A stretch of 64,000 nt of DNA from CAIVAT01 sp037137455 (GTDB lineage: Bacteria > Bacteroidota > Bacteroidia > Bacteroidales > FEN-979): assembly GCA_037137455.1 (NCBI GenBank), contig JBAXKG010000006.1, positions 1 through 64,000 on the forward strand, given 5' to 3'. A model generated the notes under the pieces. That model did not search any database. It had not been told where the DNA came from and saw nothing but the letters and a program-made list of their open reading frames with translations. The first letter of the stretch is position 1. The number at the start of each line of letters is the position of its first letter. A program made the position numbers and the translations under genes. Positions 8,008 to 16,970 of this stretch are shown here, one piece after another.

Positions 8008-9369
8008 ATGAAATATCAACTCTTCTTAATTGTTATTTTCTTTATTTTTCTCAAGCAATTTTCATTGGCCCAAAATCCTTCAGTAATCAGGCCCAGTGAA
8101 GTAGTTCAATTCTCCCTTGAACAGGCTCAGGCTTATGCATTTGAAAACAACTATGACCTCAAAAATTCAACCACTGATGTTGAGATTGCCCGGAAAATGG
8201 TTAAACAGAATACGGCTATTGGATTGCCCCAGATCAATGCGGGTATTGATTATATGAATAATATTTTAATCCCAACGACAATGATCCCGGGTGAGTTTTT
8301 TGGAAAACCAGGCGCTCCACAACCAGTTCAGTTTGGGACAGCGTATAGTGGTACATTGAAAGGATCGCTTACGCAATTGATATATAGCGGTCAGTATCTG
8401 GTAGGGTTACAAACTGCAAAAGCTTACCTTGAAACCTCAAAGCAGAAAAATATCAAGGATAACGTAGATGTAAGGGACCAGGTGGCCGATGCCTACATTC
8501 GTTTGCTCGTGGTTGATGAAGGAATTAAAATTCTCGATTCGACTTTCGTGGTTGTAAGCAGATTGGTTGAAGAGGCGCGAAAGAGTTATCAGGTCGGACT
8601 GATTGAAGATATTGAAGTGGATCAGGCTGATCTGAACCGTTCAAATCTGGAGGCTACGATCACCTATACAAAAAATCAACGTGCCTTATTATATGCTAAC
8701 CTGAAATTCCTTATAGGACTAAAAGACACTCAGGAGATGGTTCAAACCGATGATCTTAATTTCTTCCTTTCCCAGGTTAACCGTGATGCATTGGTCAACC
8801 AGATATTTAATTACCAGTCGAATATCGATTTTGTGTTATTGAAAAAGTCAGATTATCTTACCCTGATGCAGTACAAACTTGCAAAAACAGCTTACCACCC
8901 TACACTTAGTGGTTTTCTGACCGCTTCAACCAGCGCCCAAAGGGACTCATGGAACTTCTTTAATACAAGTGAAACCTGGTATGCGGCATCAAGTTTTGGG
9001 ATTTCACTTCAGATTCCGATATGGAGCAGTGGCAGTCGCAAATACTCTGTTGATCAGGCTCGCCTGAATGTTGAAAAAACGAAAGTCACTGATGAAAAAG
9101 TGCGTGTTGGTTTGGAATTGCAAGTTGCTACAGCAAAAACCGAATTCAGTAATGCGTATGCTATTTACAAGAATAAAGTCAAGGGGTTTGAAACATCGTT
9201 GAAGATTTACGAAAAAACCATGGAAAAATATAAGCAGGGAATGGCTGGGAGTACAGACCTCAACCAGCGTTACCAGCAATTTTTAGTATCCAACAATGAC
9301 TATATGCAGTCGATTTATGCTGTTCTTAGTCAGAAGATCAGACTAAATAAACTTCTTGAGAAGTTCTAA
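8008..9369 (+). CDS. TolC-family outer membrane efflux protein
   Basis: The 453-residue protein opens with a signal peptide (MKYQLFLIVIFFIFLKQF...LAQ). It then shows two long alpha-helical repeats typical of the outer membrane efflux protein family, with motifs such as SLEQAQAYAFENNYDLKN near the N terminus and repeated heptad-rich helices. It would form the trimeric outer membrane channel of a tripartite pump. It lies 4 nt after the TetR gene and ends 8 nt before the convergent RND gene, whose pump and adaptor it is expected to serve. Confidence 0.9.
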   Translation: MKYQLFLIVIFFIFLKQFSLAQNPSVIRPSEVVQFSLEQAQAYAFENNYDLKNSTTDVEIARKMVKQNTAIGLPQINAGIDYMNNILIPTTMIPGEFFGKPGAPQPVQFGTAYSGTLKGSLTQLIYSGQYLVGLQTAKAYLETSKQKNIKDNVDVRDQVADAYIRLLVVDEGIKILDSTFVVVSRLVEEARKSYQVGLIEDIEVDQADLNRSNLEATITYTKNQRALLYANLKFLIGLKDTQEMVQTDDLNFFLSQVNRDALVNQIFNYQSNIDFVLLKKSDYLTLMQYKLAKTAYHPTLSGFLTASTSAQRDSWNFFNTSETWYAASSFGISLQIPIWSSGSRKYSVDQARLNVEKTKVTDEKVRVGLELQVATAKTEFSNAYAIYKNKVKGFETSLKIYEKTMEKYKQGMAGSTDLNQRYQQFLVSNNDYMQSIYAVLSQKIRLNKLLEKF

Positions 9370-9377
9370 GAAAATCC

Positions 9378-12300
9378 TTATTTTCTTTTTGCCAGCCGGT
9401 TCGATCTTCTCCGTTTAAATCTTGTCTTCATCTGAACATCTATCAGCAACATAGCTGGTACGAAAACCAGCGTAAGGAATGTTGCAAAACTCAATCCAAA
9501 AATGATTGTCCAGGACAAGGGGCCCCAGAAAGCCACATTGTCACCGCCAAAATACAGGTGAGGGTTCAGCTCTGTAAAAAGTGTGATAAAGTTAATGTTC
9601 ATTCCAACAGCAAGTGGAACCAGCCCTAACATTGTTGCCGTGGCAGTAAGAGCAACCGGGGTGATCCTGGTTTTGCCGGCCTGAATAATCGCTTGCCTGG
9701 TTCCCATGCCGCGCGATTTCAGTTCATCTGCAAATTCAACAATCAATATCCCGTTACGAACTACGATTCCACCCAATGCGACAATACCCAGCCCTGTCAT
9801 GATCACGCTGATCGACATGTCAAAAATAGCGATACCAAACAGGACCCCGATAACACTAAAAATAACTTCACTGAGGATAATGAGCGATTTGCTCAAGGAA
9901 CCAAATTGCGTTATGAGAATGAAAAAGATCAATCCAATGGCAATCATCATGGCTTTTGCCAGAAAAACCATAGTATCAGCCTGATCTTCCCGCTCTCCTG
10001 TAAGTTTGATCTCAACTCCTTTCGGCATATTGAACGATGGAAGTGATTTGCTGATGACCGCGACAACTTCATTTGCAGTGTACCCTGACAAAACCTCAGA
10101 AGACAGCGTTATCACGCGTTTCAGATTTTTTCTTTTTATGCCACCATAAGTGTCTTTGTATTGAATAGTCGCCACTGATGAAATCGGAATCTGCCGCAAT
10201 TGCCCCGAATTCATGTCACGGTAAGTGATCTTGGCATTGATAATCTGGTTTACGTTGGAGCGTTCTGCCTTGGCATAACGCAGTTGAATGGAATACTCAT
10301 CCTCGTCTTCCTTGTATTTGGAGATCTCTTTGCCAAAGATGGCAGTCCGCAGTTCAAGGCCGATCTGTCCAAGTGACAACCCTTCGCGGTTTGCTCGTAC
10401 CCGGTCAATATTGATGATGATCTCGGGCTTGTTAATATCAAAATCCGATTTCAACTGTTCAATACCTGGAATACGCATCGAATCAAGATAGGATTTGAAA
10501 CTTACAGATGATTGAATGAGTTCATCAAGATTTTCCCCGGAAATCTCAATATTGATTGGTTTTCCGGTTGGCGGCCCCATCTTGTTTTTTTCCACGCTAA
10601 TGGTTGCTCCAGGTATGTTTTTAAGGTTTTCCCTGATTTCATCCATATATGCCTGGGTTGAGATACCCTGCCGGAATTTATTTTCTACAAAGTTGACGGT
10701 AACCTTTCCTTTATTTGATGAAACGGACCTGTCAAACAAACTCTCTCCTGCCCCAAGTCCAACGTTAGAAATGATAGATTCCACAATGGGGTTTTTGTCT
10801 CCTAAAACGGCAACCACCTTTTTTTCAATCAGCGCCGTAACCGAATCCGTAACATTTTGATCTGTTCCTTCAGGAAGTTTTATATATACACTTACAAAAG
10901 TGGGATTGTTATCAGGAAAAAATAAAACCGGAGGTTTAGTAATGCCGGTAATAATGATACTTAAAAAAAACATTGCAACTACCAACCCAAAAAGGTACCA
11001 GGGATTTCGACCCTTTAAGGCGATGATGAGAGTTCTTTCGTAAAATTGCAGGGCCCACGGCCAAACGACAGCCTGGAACCGATTGATGGCCTTTTTCAGT
11101 ACCAGGCGGTAGAACCCGTTGAGGATTAGGGCAAACATGAAAATATTCCCCATTGCAAAACCTCCGGCAATGTAGGAAATCATTGCCAAAACAACCAAAA
11201 CAAGACTGGTGACGAGCAATCTTCTCTTGTCCGATTTGGGTTTCTCCTGGTCGTATTCATGTTTCATAAAGGTAACAGCAAACACCGGGTTGATGATGTA
11301 GGCTACGAATAGGGATGCAAACAGGGTGAGGATAAGGGTTACGGGCAGATAATGCATGAATTTTCCAACAATTCCAGGCCAGAAGGCAAGCGGAAAAAAT
11401 GGAGCGAGTGTAGTCAGCGTTCCTGATAGAATCGGAAGAAAAACCTCACCTGCGGCATTTTTTGCCGCTTTGACAATGTCGGGCTGGTGGCGGTGCAGCC
11501 GGTGGGTGTTTTCGATAACAACAATTGCATCATCAACAATGATCCCAAGAGCGAAAATAAAGCCAAACATCACAATCATGTTCATGGTGAATCCCAGGCT
11601 GGGCATGATAAGATAGGCAACAAACATGGAAAGGGGTACGGAAAGCGCCACGAAAAAAGCATTGTTGAATCCCATAAAAAACATGAGCACGACAATTACC
11701 ATGATAAAACCAATGACGATCGTATTATTCAACTCCTCAAGGGTGCTTTCGGTAAAACGCGACTGGTCGCCGGTGATGGCTACATCAAGATCGGGGGGAT
11801 ATGAATTTGCTTTCAGGGTTTTCATGATCACCTTGATCTCTTCTGCTGCATTGATCAGGTTTTCACCACTTTTCTTGATTACATTAAGTGTAATCACGTT
11901 TTTGCCATCAAGACGGGCAAAACTTTCCTGGTCTTTAAAGGAATCTCTCACATCAGCGACATCCTGAATGTAAACATTGGCGCCACTGGCTGATTTCAGC
12001 ATGATGGTCTTGATCTGCTCCGGCGATTTAAACTGTCCGGCGAGACGGATCGTATATTTTGTTCCGAAGGAGGTTATCGTTCCGGCTGAAATGGTCACAT
12101 TTTCGGCGGCCACTGCCGATTCGATATCACGAAACGATACACTGGCAGCCTGCATTTTATACATATCCACATCAATCTGGATCTCTCTTTCAAGCGCTCC
12201 AACAATGTCAACACGGGTGATCTCCTTTAACGTTTCGATTTTGTCCTGGGCATCTTCTGCGTACTTTTTCAGCCGTTGCAGGTCATAATCTCCAGCCAGG

Positions 12301-12758
12301 TTGATGTTCATGATAGGAAACTCCGACAAGTCAACTTCTCTGATATCGGGGTCTTTCGGAAGGTTGTTTGGGAGGTTTGTTTTGGCTTTGTCAACGGCAT
12401 CGCGGACGCGCTGTTTGGCTTCGGTAACTTCAATTCCGGGATTGAATTCCACCACAATGGTCGAAAAGTCCTGGATCGAGTTACTCGTTATTTTTTTGAC
12501 ATTGGCCAATGATTTACATTGTTTTTCAATGGGCCGGGTTACCAGGTTTTCCATATCCTCCGGGGAGGTTCCCGGGTAAACGGTATTTACTAAAATCGTT
12601 GGAATGACGATCTCGGGAATCTGCTCTTTCGGAATACTGAAATAGGATAATAATCCCAGTGTGGTAATGATGATGGTTAGCACATAAATACTGGTCTTAT
12701 TATCAATCGACCAGCTTGTGGCAAAAAACTCTTTGAGTTTATGTTCTTTTTGTCTCAT
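9378..12758 (-). CDS. RND-family inner membrane efflux transporter (AcrB/MexB-like)
   Basis: This 1126-residue protein has the RND plan: TM1 at about 22-42, a large periplasmic loop, a block of TM helices from about 345, an internal repeat, and a second TM block near the C terminus. The proton-relay pair Asp409-Asp410 is visible in GIIVDDAIVVIENTHR. YPGTSPEDME at 61-70 is typical of HAE-1 type pumps. An extra hydrophobic segment in the middle (about 505-560) makes it longer than AcrB (1049). It would export drugs or lipophilic compounds using the proton gradient. The start lies 12 nt after the adaptor gene, with which it forms a minus-strand operon. Confidence 0.93.
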   Translation of the reverse strand: MRQKEHKLKEFFATSWSIDNKTSIYVLTIIITTLGLLSYFSIPKEQIPEIVIPTILVNTVYPGTSPEDMENLVTRPIEKQCKSLANVKKITSNSIQDFSTIVVEFNPGIEVTEAKQRVRDAVDKAKTNLPNNLPKDPDIREVDLSEFPIMNINLAGDYDLQRLKKYAEDAQDKIETLKEITRVDIVGALEREIQIDVDMYKMQAASVSFRDIESAVAAENVTISAGTITSFGTKYTIRLAGQFKSPEQIKTIMLKSASGANVYIQDVADVRDSFKDQESFARLDGKNVITLNVIKKSGENLINAAEEIKVIMKTLKANSYPPDLDVAITGDQSRFTESTLEELNNTIVIGFIMVIVVLMFFMGFNNAFFVALSVPLSMFVAYLIMPSLGFTMNMIVMFGFIFALGIIVDDAIVVIENTHRLHRHQPDIVKAAKNAAGEVFLPILSGTLTTLAPFFPLAFWPGIVGKFMHYLPVTLILTLFASLFVAYIINPVFAVTFMKHEYDQEKPKSDKRRLLVTSLVLVVLAMISYIAGGFAMGNIFMFALILNGFYRLVLKKAINRFQAVVWPWALQFYERTLIIALKGRNPWYLFGLVVAMFFLSIIITGITKPPVLFFPDNNPTFVSVYIKLPEGTDQNVTDSVTALIEKKVVAVLGDKNPIVESIISNVGLGAGESLFDRSVSSNKGKVTVNFVENKFRQGISTQAYMDEIRENLKNIPGATISVEKNKMGPPTGKPINIEISGENLDELIQSSVSFKSYLDSMRIPGIEQLKSDFDINKPEIIINIDRVRANREGLSLGQIGLELRTAIFGKEISKYKEDEDEYSIQLRYAKAERSNVNQIINAKITYRDMNSGQLRQIPISSVATIQYKDTYGGIKRKNLKRVITLSSEVLSGYTANEVVAVISKSLPSFNMPKGVEIKLTGEREDQADTMVFLAKAMMIAIGLIFFILITQFGSLSKSLIILSEVIFSVIGVLFGIAIFDMSISVIMTGLGIVALGGIVVRNGILIVEFADELKSRGMGTRQAIIQAGKTRITPVALTATATMLGLVPLAVGMNINFITLFTELNPHLYFGGDNVAFWGPLSWTIIFGLSFATFLTLVFVPAMLLIDVQMKTRFKRRRSNRLAKRK

Positions 12759-12770
12759 GGCTGGTTCAGA

Positions 12771-13889
12771 TTAGTAATCGATTGGCTGCCCATGATAAAG
12801 GTCTTTATATCCTGCCGTGATGATCTTATCACCTTCATTCAGGCCGCCAACGATTTCAGTAAGCCCGTTAAATGTGATGAAAGGGATCACTGCCCGTTTT
12901 TGGGCCGTTTTTTTTCCGCCCTCTTCAATAGCAACAAAAACGAACTGACCTTCATCACGTGATGATTGAATATAATTCTGTGGAATGGATATGGTTGAAG
13001 GATTATCGTAATCCTTGATCTTCAGGACGGCGATCATATTTGCGCGATAAACGAGATTTGAAACTGGCAGCGCAACCTCTACAAGAAAAGTCCGGTTTAC
13101 CGGGTTTATGTACTTGCTTGAGAATGTGACCCGCTGTTCAACTTCCTTGTTGAGGTCGGGCATGAATACCTTAACCTGATCGCCGGTTTTAACCTTTGAT
13201 GAGTAAGCTTCACCAACATCGGCCAGGGCTTTGGCGCTTGAGAAATTTACAATTCGAAACGCCGGCGTGGGAGATGCCGAAGATGCCATTTGACCAACCT
13301 TTATTGGTATATCTTCAACGGTTCCATCAATTGGTGAAGTGATAACCGACATTTTAATCTGGTCTTCAAGGGTTGCAATACCATTTTGGGCAGATTCCAT
13401 ATCGTTTTTGGCTTTCAGGTATTGAACCTCCGATCCGATTTTCTGATCCCAAAGGATCTTCTGACGGTTGAGAATATCAGTTGCAAATGCGAGTCGGTTC
13501 TGTAAATCTTTCAATTGTTGCTTCAGCACCTCGGCATCGAGTTCGGCAAGAACCTGTCCCTTTGATACAGCATCACCTTCGTGAACAAGAATTCTGGTGA
13601 CGACACCACCCTGGTTGCGTGGACTCACAGCAATGTTTTCATTGCCATCGATTCGCCCTTGTACTTCAATATAATGCTCAAATGGCTTTTTTGTAAGAAT
13701 CGCAACATTGACTTTTGTTGCAGAAACTGAGCTTGCAGGATTCAACTCCTTTTCGAGTTTGATGATCTGCCCGGTAAGTTTATCGTGTTCTTTTTTGAGT
13801 TGTTCCAACCTGACTTTTTTATCACCATCCTTACTGCTGCAGGCAACGAGAAAAAGGAGTATACCGGTAACGAAAAAAACTTTTTTCAT
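12771..13889 (-). CDS. RND periplasmic adaptor (membrane fusion) lipoprotein
   Basis: Starting at ATG 13889 gives MKKVFF...FLVACSSK, a lipoprotein signal with the lipidated Cys17. A longer frame extends upstream but would bury this signal and run across the -7 box. After it comes a coiled coil (KKEHDKLTGQIIKLEKEL), a biotinyl-lipoyl-like hairpin (NQGGVVTRILVHEGDAVSKGQVLAELD), a helical hairpin, and a beta-barrel domain. It bridges the RND transporter encoded immediately downstream and the TolC-like channel. It is divergent from the second TetR gene, whose intergenic region of about 130 bp holds boxes for both directions. Confidence 0.9.
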   Translation of the reverse strand: MKKVFFVTGILLFLVACSSKDGDKKVRLEQLKKEHDKLTGQIIKLEKELNPASSVSATKVNVAILTKKPFEHYIEVQGRIDGNENIAVSPRNQGGVVTRILVHEGDAVSKGQVLAELDAEVLKQQLKDLQNRLAFATDILNRQKILWDQKIGSEVQYLKAKNDMESAQNGIATLEDQIKMSVITSPIDGTVEDIPIKVGQMASSASPTPAFRIVNFSSAKALADVGEAYSSKVKTGDQVKVFMPDLNKEVEQRVTFSSKYINPVNRTFLVEVALPVSNLVYRANMIAVLKIKDYDNPSTISIPQNYIQSSRDEGQFVFVAIEEGGKKTAQKRAVIPFITFNGLTEIVGGLNEGDKIITAGYKDLYHGQPIDY

Positions 13890-13939
13890 AAATGATATCT
13901 TATCGTTAAAGATTGAATAGAAACTTGGATTCTGAGACG

Positions 13940-13947
13940 CAAATATA
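13940..13947 (-). promoter_or_regulatory. Candidate -7 box (TAtaTTTG) for the adaptor-RND operon
   Basis: The plus strand reads CAAAtaTA. The predicted start near 13933 leaves a leader of about 44 nt before the ATG at 13889. Confidence 0.5.
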
Positions 13948-14006
13948 GGAATATTCACGACCCAAAAAACTTTTTGAGGGAAAATCGTTTCCATGTCCGT
14001 TTTGTG

Positions 14007-14014
14007 TATCTTTG
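14007..14014 (+). promoter_or_regulatory. -7 box (TAtcTTTG) immediately before the second TetR gene
   Basis: The box ends only 4 nt before the ATG at 14019, so a start at the usual distance would fall on or next to the A of the ATG, giving a leaderless or nearly leaderless transcript. No exact -33 element is seen at 19-21 bp. Confidence 0.45.
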
Positions 14015-14018
14015 CCCA

Positions 14019-14654
14019 ATGACCCGTAAAGCGCTTGATATTCTTGAACAGGTTCGAAAGCTCTACCAACGATACGGTATTAAGAGCGTAACGATGGACG
14101 ATGTTGCAACCGGGTTGGGTATTTCAAAGAAAACCCTCTACGAGCATTTCAGCGATAAGGAAGATCTGGTACGAAATGTACTGATGCTTGAGCATGATAA
14201 CCGATGTAGTTTCCTGAGCGCTGTCGAGGGACAGAAGTTAAATGCAATTGAAGAGTTATTCAATGTTTATAAAATCATGAATGACGTTTTCAGGGAATAC
14301 AACCCTTCAATGGAATACGACTTGCGGAAATATTACCCTGACCTGTTTATGAAAACAAAAGAGATCAGACGCAAACGGATGTATGAGTCAATATTCAATA
14401 ATATAAATAAAGGAAAAAAAGAGGGTTTATTTCGAAAAGAACTCAATTCAAAAATTATTGCTAAACTTCACGTTTTCAGTACTGAGAGTTTTTTTGATAA
14501 TGATATGTTCACCCAGGAAGAGCTCACATCCTTTAAATTGTTTCATGAAATATTTGTTTACCACCTCCAGGGGATTTTGAGCAATGAGGGGCGGAATTTC
14601 TTCGAAACCAACTTCGACAAATTCAAAAAGATGCACTCTTTTTCGCAGGTTTAA
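14019..14654 (+). CDS. TetR-family transcriptional regulator (efflux island, copy 2)
   Basis: The helix-turn-helix reads VTMDDVATGLGISKKTLYEHFSDK, and the ligand domain contains PSMEYDLRKYYPD, so it is a paralogue of the regulator at 7377-8003. I chose ATG 14019; the longer frame upstream uses a non-ATG codon and adds residues unlike the family. It is divergent from the adaptor-RND operon, the classical position for a repressor of that operon. The stop is followed by about 95 nt before the sigma factor gene. Confidence 0.88.
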   Translation: MTRKALDILEQVRKLYQRYGIKSVTMDDVATGLGISKKTLYEHFSDKEDLVRNVLMLEHDNRCSFLSAVEGQKLNAIEELFNVYKIMNDVFREYNPSMEYDLRKYYPDLFMKTKEIRRKRMYESIFNNINKGKKEGLFRKELNSKIIAKLHVFSTESFFDNDMFTQEELTSFKLFHEIFVYHLQGILSNEGRNFFETNFDKFKKMHSFSQV

Positions 14655-14750
14655 ACTTTCCCTTCCCCGTTGCGAGCAGCATTTTATTCCTCCTTTTTTT
14701 ATTCGGAAAATCCAATTACATTTACCTCGGAAAAAATCAACACGCCATTG

Positions 14751-15302
14751 ATGGATTCTGACCACGATCTGATTTCCAAATGCCTTAACCGCGAACTTGC
14801 TTCCCAAAACAAGTTATATGATCGGTTTGCACCTAAAATGTATGGAATCTGCTTACGTTATGCCGGAAACAAAATGGAGGCAGATGATATACTGCAGAAT
14901 GGGTTTATACGCGTGTTCAGTAATCTTCATCAGTTCAGTTACATCGGTTCCCTCGAAGGATGGGTGAGGCGAATCATCGTCAATACAGCGCTTAACTTTT
15001 GCAAACACAATTCTAAATTTCATCAGGAGGTAGAATTAAAAGAATATTATCAGGATGCAACCTTTTCTGAGGATGCCTTGTCTGTTTTATCAACTAAAGA
15101 ACTGCTTGCAATTATTCAGGGACTTCCAACAGGTCATCGAACAGTTTTCAATCTGCATGTAATTGAAGGATATGACCATAAGGAGATCGGAGTAATACTT
15201 GGCATTTCAGAAGGAACATCGAAATCACAACTGCATCGTGCAAAAGCCTCAATCAGGCAACGTTTACAGGAATTAGAGACCGAGCGAATCATTGACCGTT
15301 AA
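14751..15302 (+). CDS. ECF-type RNA polymerase sigma factor (sigma-70 family)
   Basis: Region 2 runs from about residue 20 (LYDRFAPKMYGICLRY, DDILQNGFIRVF) and region 4 near the C terminus (LPTGHRTVFNLHVIEGYDHKE, then the helix-turn-helix GVILGISEGTSKSQLHRAK). There is no region 1.1 or 3, as expected for an extracytoplasmic function sigma factor of about 183 residues. ATG 14751 is chosen over a TTG 81 bases upstream because the extra residues are not family-like. The next gene starts within a few bases and encodes a single-pass membrane protein, the usual position of a controlling partner. Confidence 0.93.
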   Translation: MDSDHDLISKCLNRELASQNKLYDRFAPKMYGICLRYAGNKMEADDILQNGFIRVFSNLHQFSYIGSLEGWVRRIIVNTALNFCKHNSKFHQEVELKEYYQDATFSEDALSVLSTKELLAIIQGLPTGHRTVFNLHVIEGYDHKEIGVILGISEGTSKSQLHRAKASIRQRLQELETERIIDR

Positions 15303-15308
15303 ATGATC

Positions 15309-15896
15309 ATGGAAAATCGAGATAGCATAGAACATAAATTCAGATCATCGTTTTCAGATTTCGAACCTGAACCCCCTTCCGGCGTTTGGGAAAATCTTTG
15401 CCATGAATTACATCCTGAACCAAAACAAGAAAATTTTTGGTTGCGTATTACAGGGAGTTCCCTGGTTCCGGCATGGCATATCCGGAGGTATATGGCCTTG
15501 GCTGGGGCGGCTATCATTTTTTTCCTTGCCATTGTTTATTTTGCCTCAAATGATCATCATTCGATCAGGGGGCATGCATATGCCGGAGAATCACGGCTTT
15601 GCCGCGGGGTTGCTGTTTTGTTCCGGATTGCAGACAAATTAAAGCCTTGGGATTCGGTAAGCCATTACAGGTCGGCCATTATTGATGATCAAGGCAATTA
15701 TAAATTTTCAAGAGTAAAACGCGGAACCTACCTTTTGCGCATCTCCCCTGAAGAAAGTTCTGAAACAGCGAAAATGTTCATGCCCTCATGGTTTGATCAG
15801 CATGAAAGCCCCGATTCATCTCATGTGATTCTCCTTAAGGCGGATGATGTTAATGCAGATGTTCATTTATTGGCTAAACGCAGATTCGCGAAATAG
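15309..15896 (+). CDS. Single-pass membrane protein following the ECF sigma gene, with a carboxypeptidase-regulatory-like C-terminal region
   Basis: The cytoplasmic N terminus (about 1-55) contains FEPEPPSGVWENL, a motif I associate with proteins encoded after ECF sigma factors in Bacteroidota. One TM helix follows (ALAGAAIIFFLAIVYFAS). The outer part resembles a small beta-sandwich of the carboxypeptidase-regulatory type: IRGHAYA at its start and DDQGNYKFSRVKRGTYLLRI further on. It could be an anti-sigma or sensor protein that regulates the sigma factor, but no zinc-binding anti-sigma motif is present. An in-frame ATG at 15303 is an alternative start. It sits directly after the sigma stop codon. 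No exact family is recognised. Confidence 0.75.
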   Translation: MENRDSIEHKFRSSFSDFEPEPPSGVWENLCHELHPEPKQENFWLRITGSSLVPAWHIRRYMALAGAAIIFFLAIVYFASNDHHSIRGHAYAGESRLCRGVAVLFRIADKLKPWDSVSHYRSAIIDDQGNYKFSRVKRGTYLLRISPEESSETAKMFMPSWFDQHESPDSSHVILLKADDVNADVHLLAKRRFAK

Positions 15897-15909
15897 TTAA
15901 TAGACGAAA

Positions 15910-16356
15910 CTAATTGTCATCTGCGAACCATTCAGCATAGGAATTTGCAGTTTCCCGTAACCGCAAGCTATAAAGTTTTACCCCGGACGGTAATAGCTCA
16001 CCTATCCGTTTAGAAAAATCCAGCAAAAAATTTTCACTGGTTGGCTGGTAGGGGACAAAAACAATATTTGTAAAAGGTTCGCCGAATTTCTCCGGATCTT
16101 CTCTCGAAACCTCTGAATTAAGAAGGAGCGCATGATCAAACGGATCGATAATCTGCTTCCTGATGATTTCTTTCAAATCGGCAAAATCCATGACCATTCC
16201 CAGCTTAGCAGATTCACGATTAGGAATAGGTGCGCCGATAACAGTGACTGACAACTCGTAGGAATGTCCGTGAATATTTCTGCATGGGCCGTCATAGCCT
16301 TTCAATGCATGAGCCGCCTCAAACCTGAATTCTTTTGTTAACCTGATTTGGTTCAT
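15910..16356 (-). CDS. queD: 6-carboxytetrahydropterin synthase (QueD)
   Basis: QueD converts dihydroneopterin triphosphate to 6-carboxytetrahydropterin in queuosine synthesis. Zinc ligands His16, His29 and His31 and the catalytic Cys25 lie in the CxxxHGH arrangement (GPCRNIHGHSY) typical of QueD. The C-terminal LRLRETANSYAEW supplies the conserved glutamate. The length of 148 residues is normal. It follows mntP by 53 nt and has its own -7 box at 16374-16381. A second family member with a different motif spacing is encoded at 30841-31254. Confidence 0.88.
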   Translation of the reverse strand: MNQIRLTKEFRFEAAHALKGYDGPCRNIHGHSYELSVTVIGAPIPNRESAKLGMVMDFADLKEIIRKQIIDPFDHALLLNSEVSREDPEKFGEPFTNIVFVPYQPTSENFLLDFSKRIGELLPSGVKLYSLRLRETANSYAEWFADDN

Positions 16357-16373
16357 GGAGTTTATATTGGGGA

Positions 16374-16381
16374 CAAATATA
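16374..16381 (-). promoter_or_regulatory. Candidate -7 box (TAtaTTTG) for queD
   Basis: The plus strand reads CAAAtaTA in the mntP-queD gap; the predicted start lies about 10-12 nt before the ATG at 16356. Confidence 0.4.
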
Positions 16382-16409
16382 CAAAAATCAACAGTTATCC
16401 CGGCTTCAA

Positions 16410-16970
16410 TCAGATTATCCCAAGATGTTCCAGTAAAACCTTTACTCCGATGGCGACCAACACCATACCGCCTGCAAATTCAGCCCATCGGGCAGGAATG
16501 AAAGTGGTTTTTTCTCCAATTTTGGCTCCTATTACTGAAACAGAAAATGTGATAAAAGAAATGATGATCACTGCTTCAAAAATATTGACCCTGATGAATC
16601 CAAAACCAACACCAGTAACCAGGGCATCAATACTTGTGGCGAATGAGAGGGAGATCAATACTATTAAATTACGAATGTCGATCGACCTCTTTTCTTCATC
16701 GCCATAATAAGATTGCCAAATCATTTTTATTCCTATGAACGATAGAATTGCGAAAGCAATCCAATGATCAACAGGTTCAATAAGCGACTGGATACTACTT
16801 CCGGCCAACCATCCGAGCAGGGGCATCACCCCCTGGAAAAGTCCGAAAAGAAAGGCCATAACCAGAACATCCTTCCATGACAATTTTTGGGAAGAGCCAA
16901 AACTAAGTGAAACGGCAAAGCAATCCATGGAAAGACCAAGCGAAATGAGAAAGAGTTCTGTAAGGCTCAA
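16410..16970 (-). CDS. mntP: Manganese efflux pump MntP
   Basis: The 186-residue inner membrane protein has six hydrophobic helices and the family signature LSMDCFAVS with Asp16, plus a second repeat ATSIDALVTGVGFG. Both acidic TM residues are needed for manganese export in E. coli MntP. Its ATG overlaps the stop of the methionine sulfoxide reductase gene by 4 bp (16967-16970), so the two are translationally coupled. No manganese riboswitch (yybP-ykoY type) is possible in this coupled arrangement. Confidence 0.92.
   Translation of the reverse strand: MSLTELFLISLGLSMDCFAVSLSFGSSQKLSWKDVLVMAFLFGLFQGVMPLLGWLAGSSIQSLIEPVDHWIAFAILSFIGIKMIWQSYYGDEEKRSIDIRNLIVLISLSFATSIDALVTGVGFGFIRVNIFEAVIIISFITFSVSVIGAKIGEKTTFIPARWAEFAGGMVLVAIGVKVLLEHLGII

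Noticed and set aside
16357..16409. preQ1 riboswitch before queD
   Set aside because: The 53-nt gap is mostly taken by the -7 box and is too short; no preQ1 aptamer pattern is seen.
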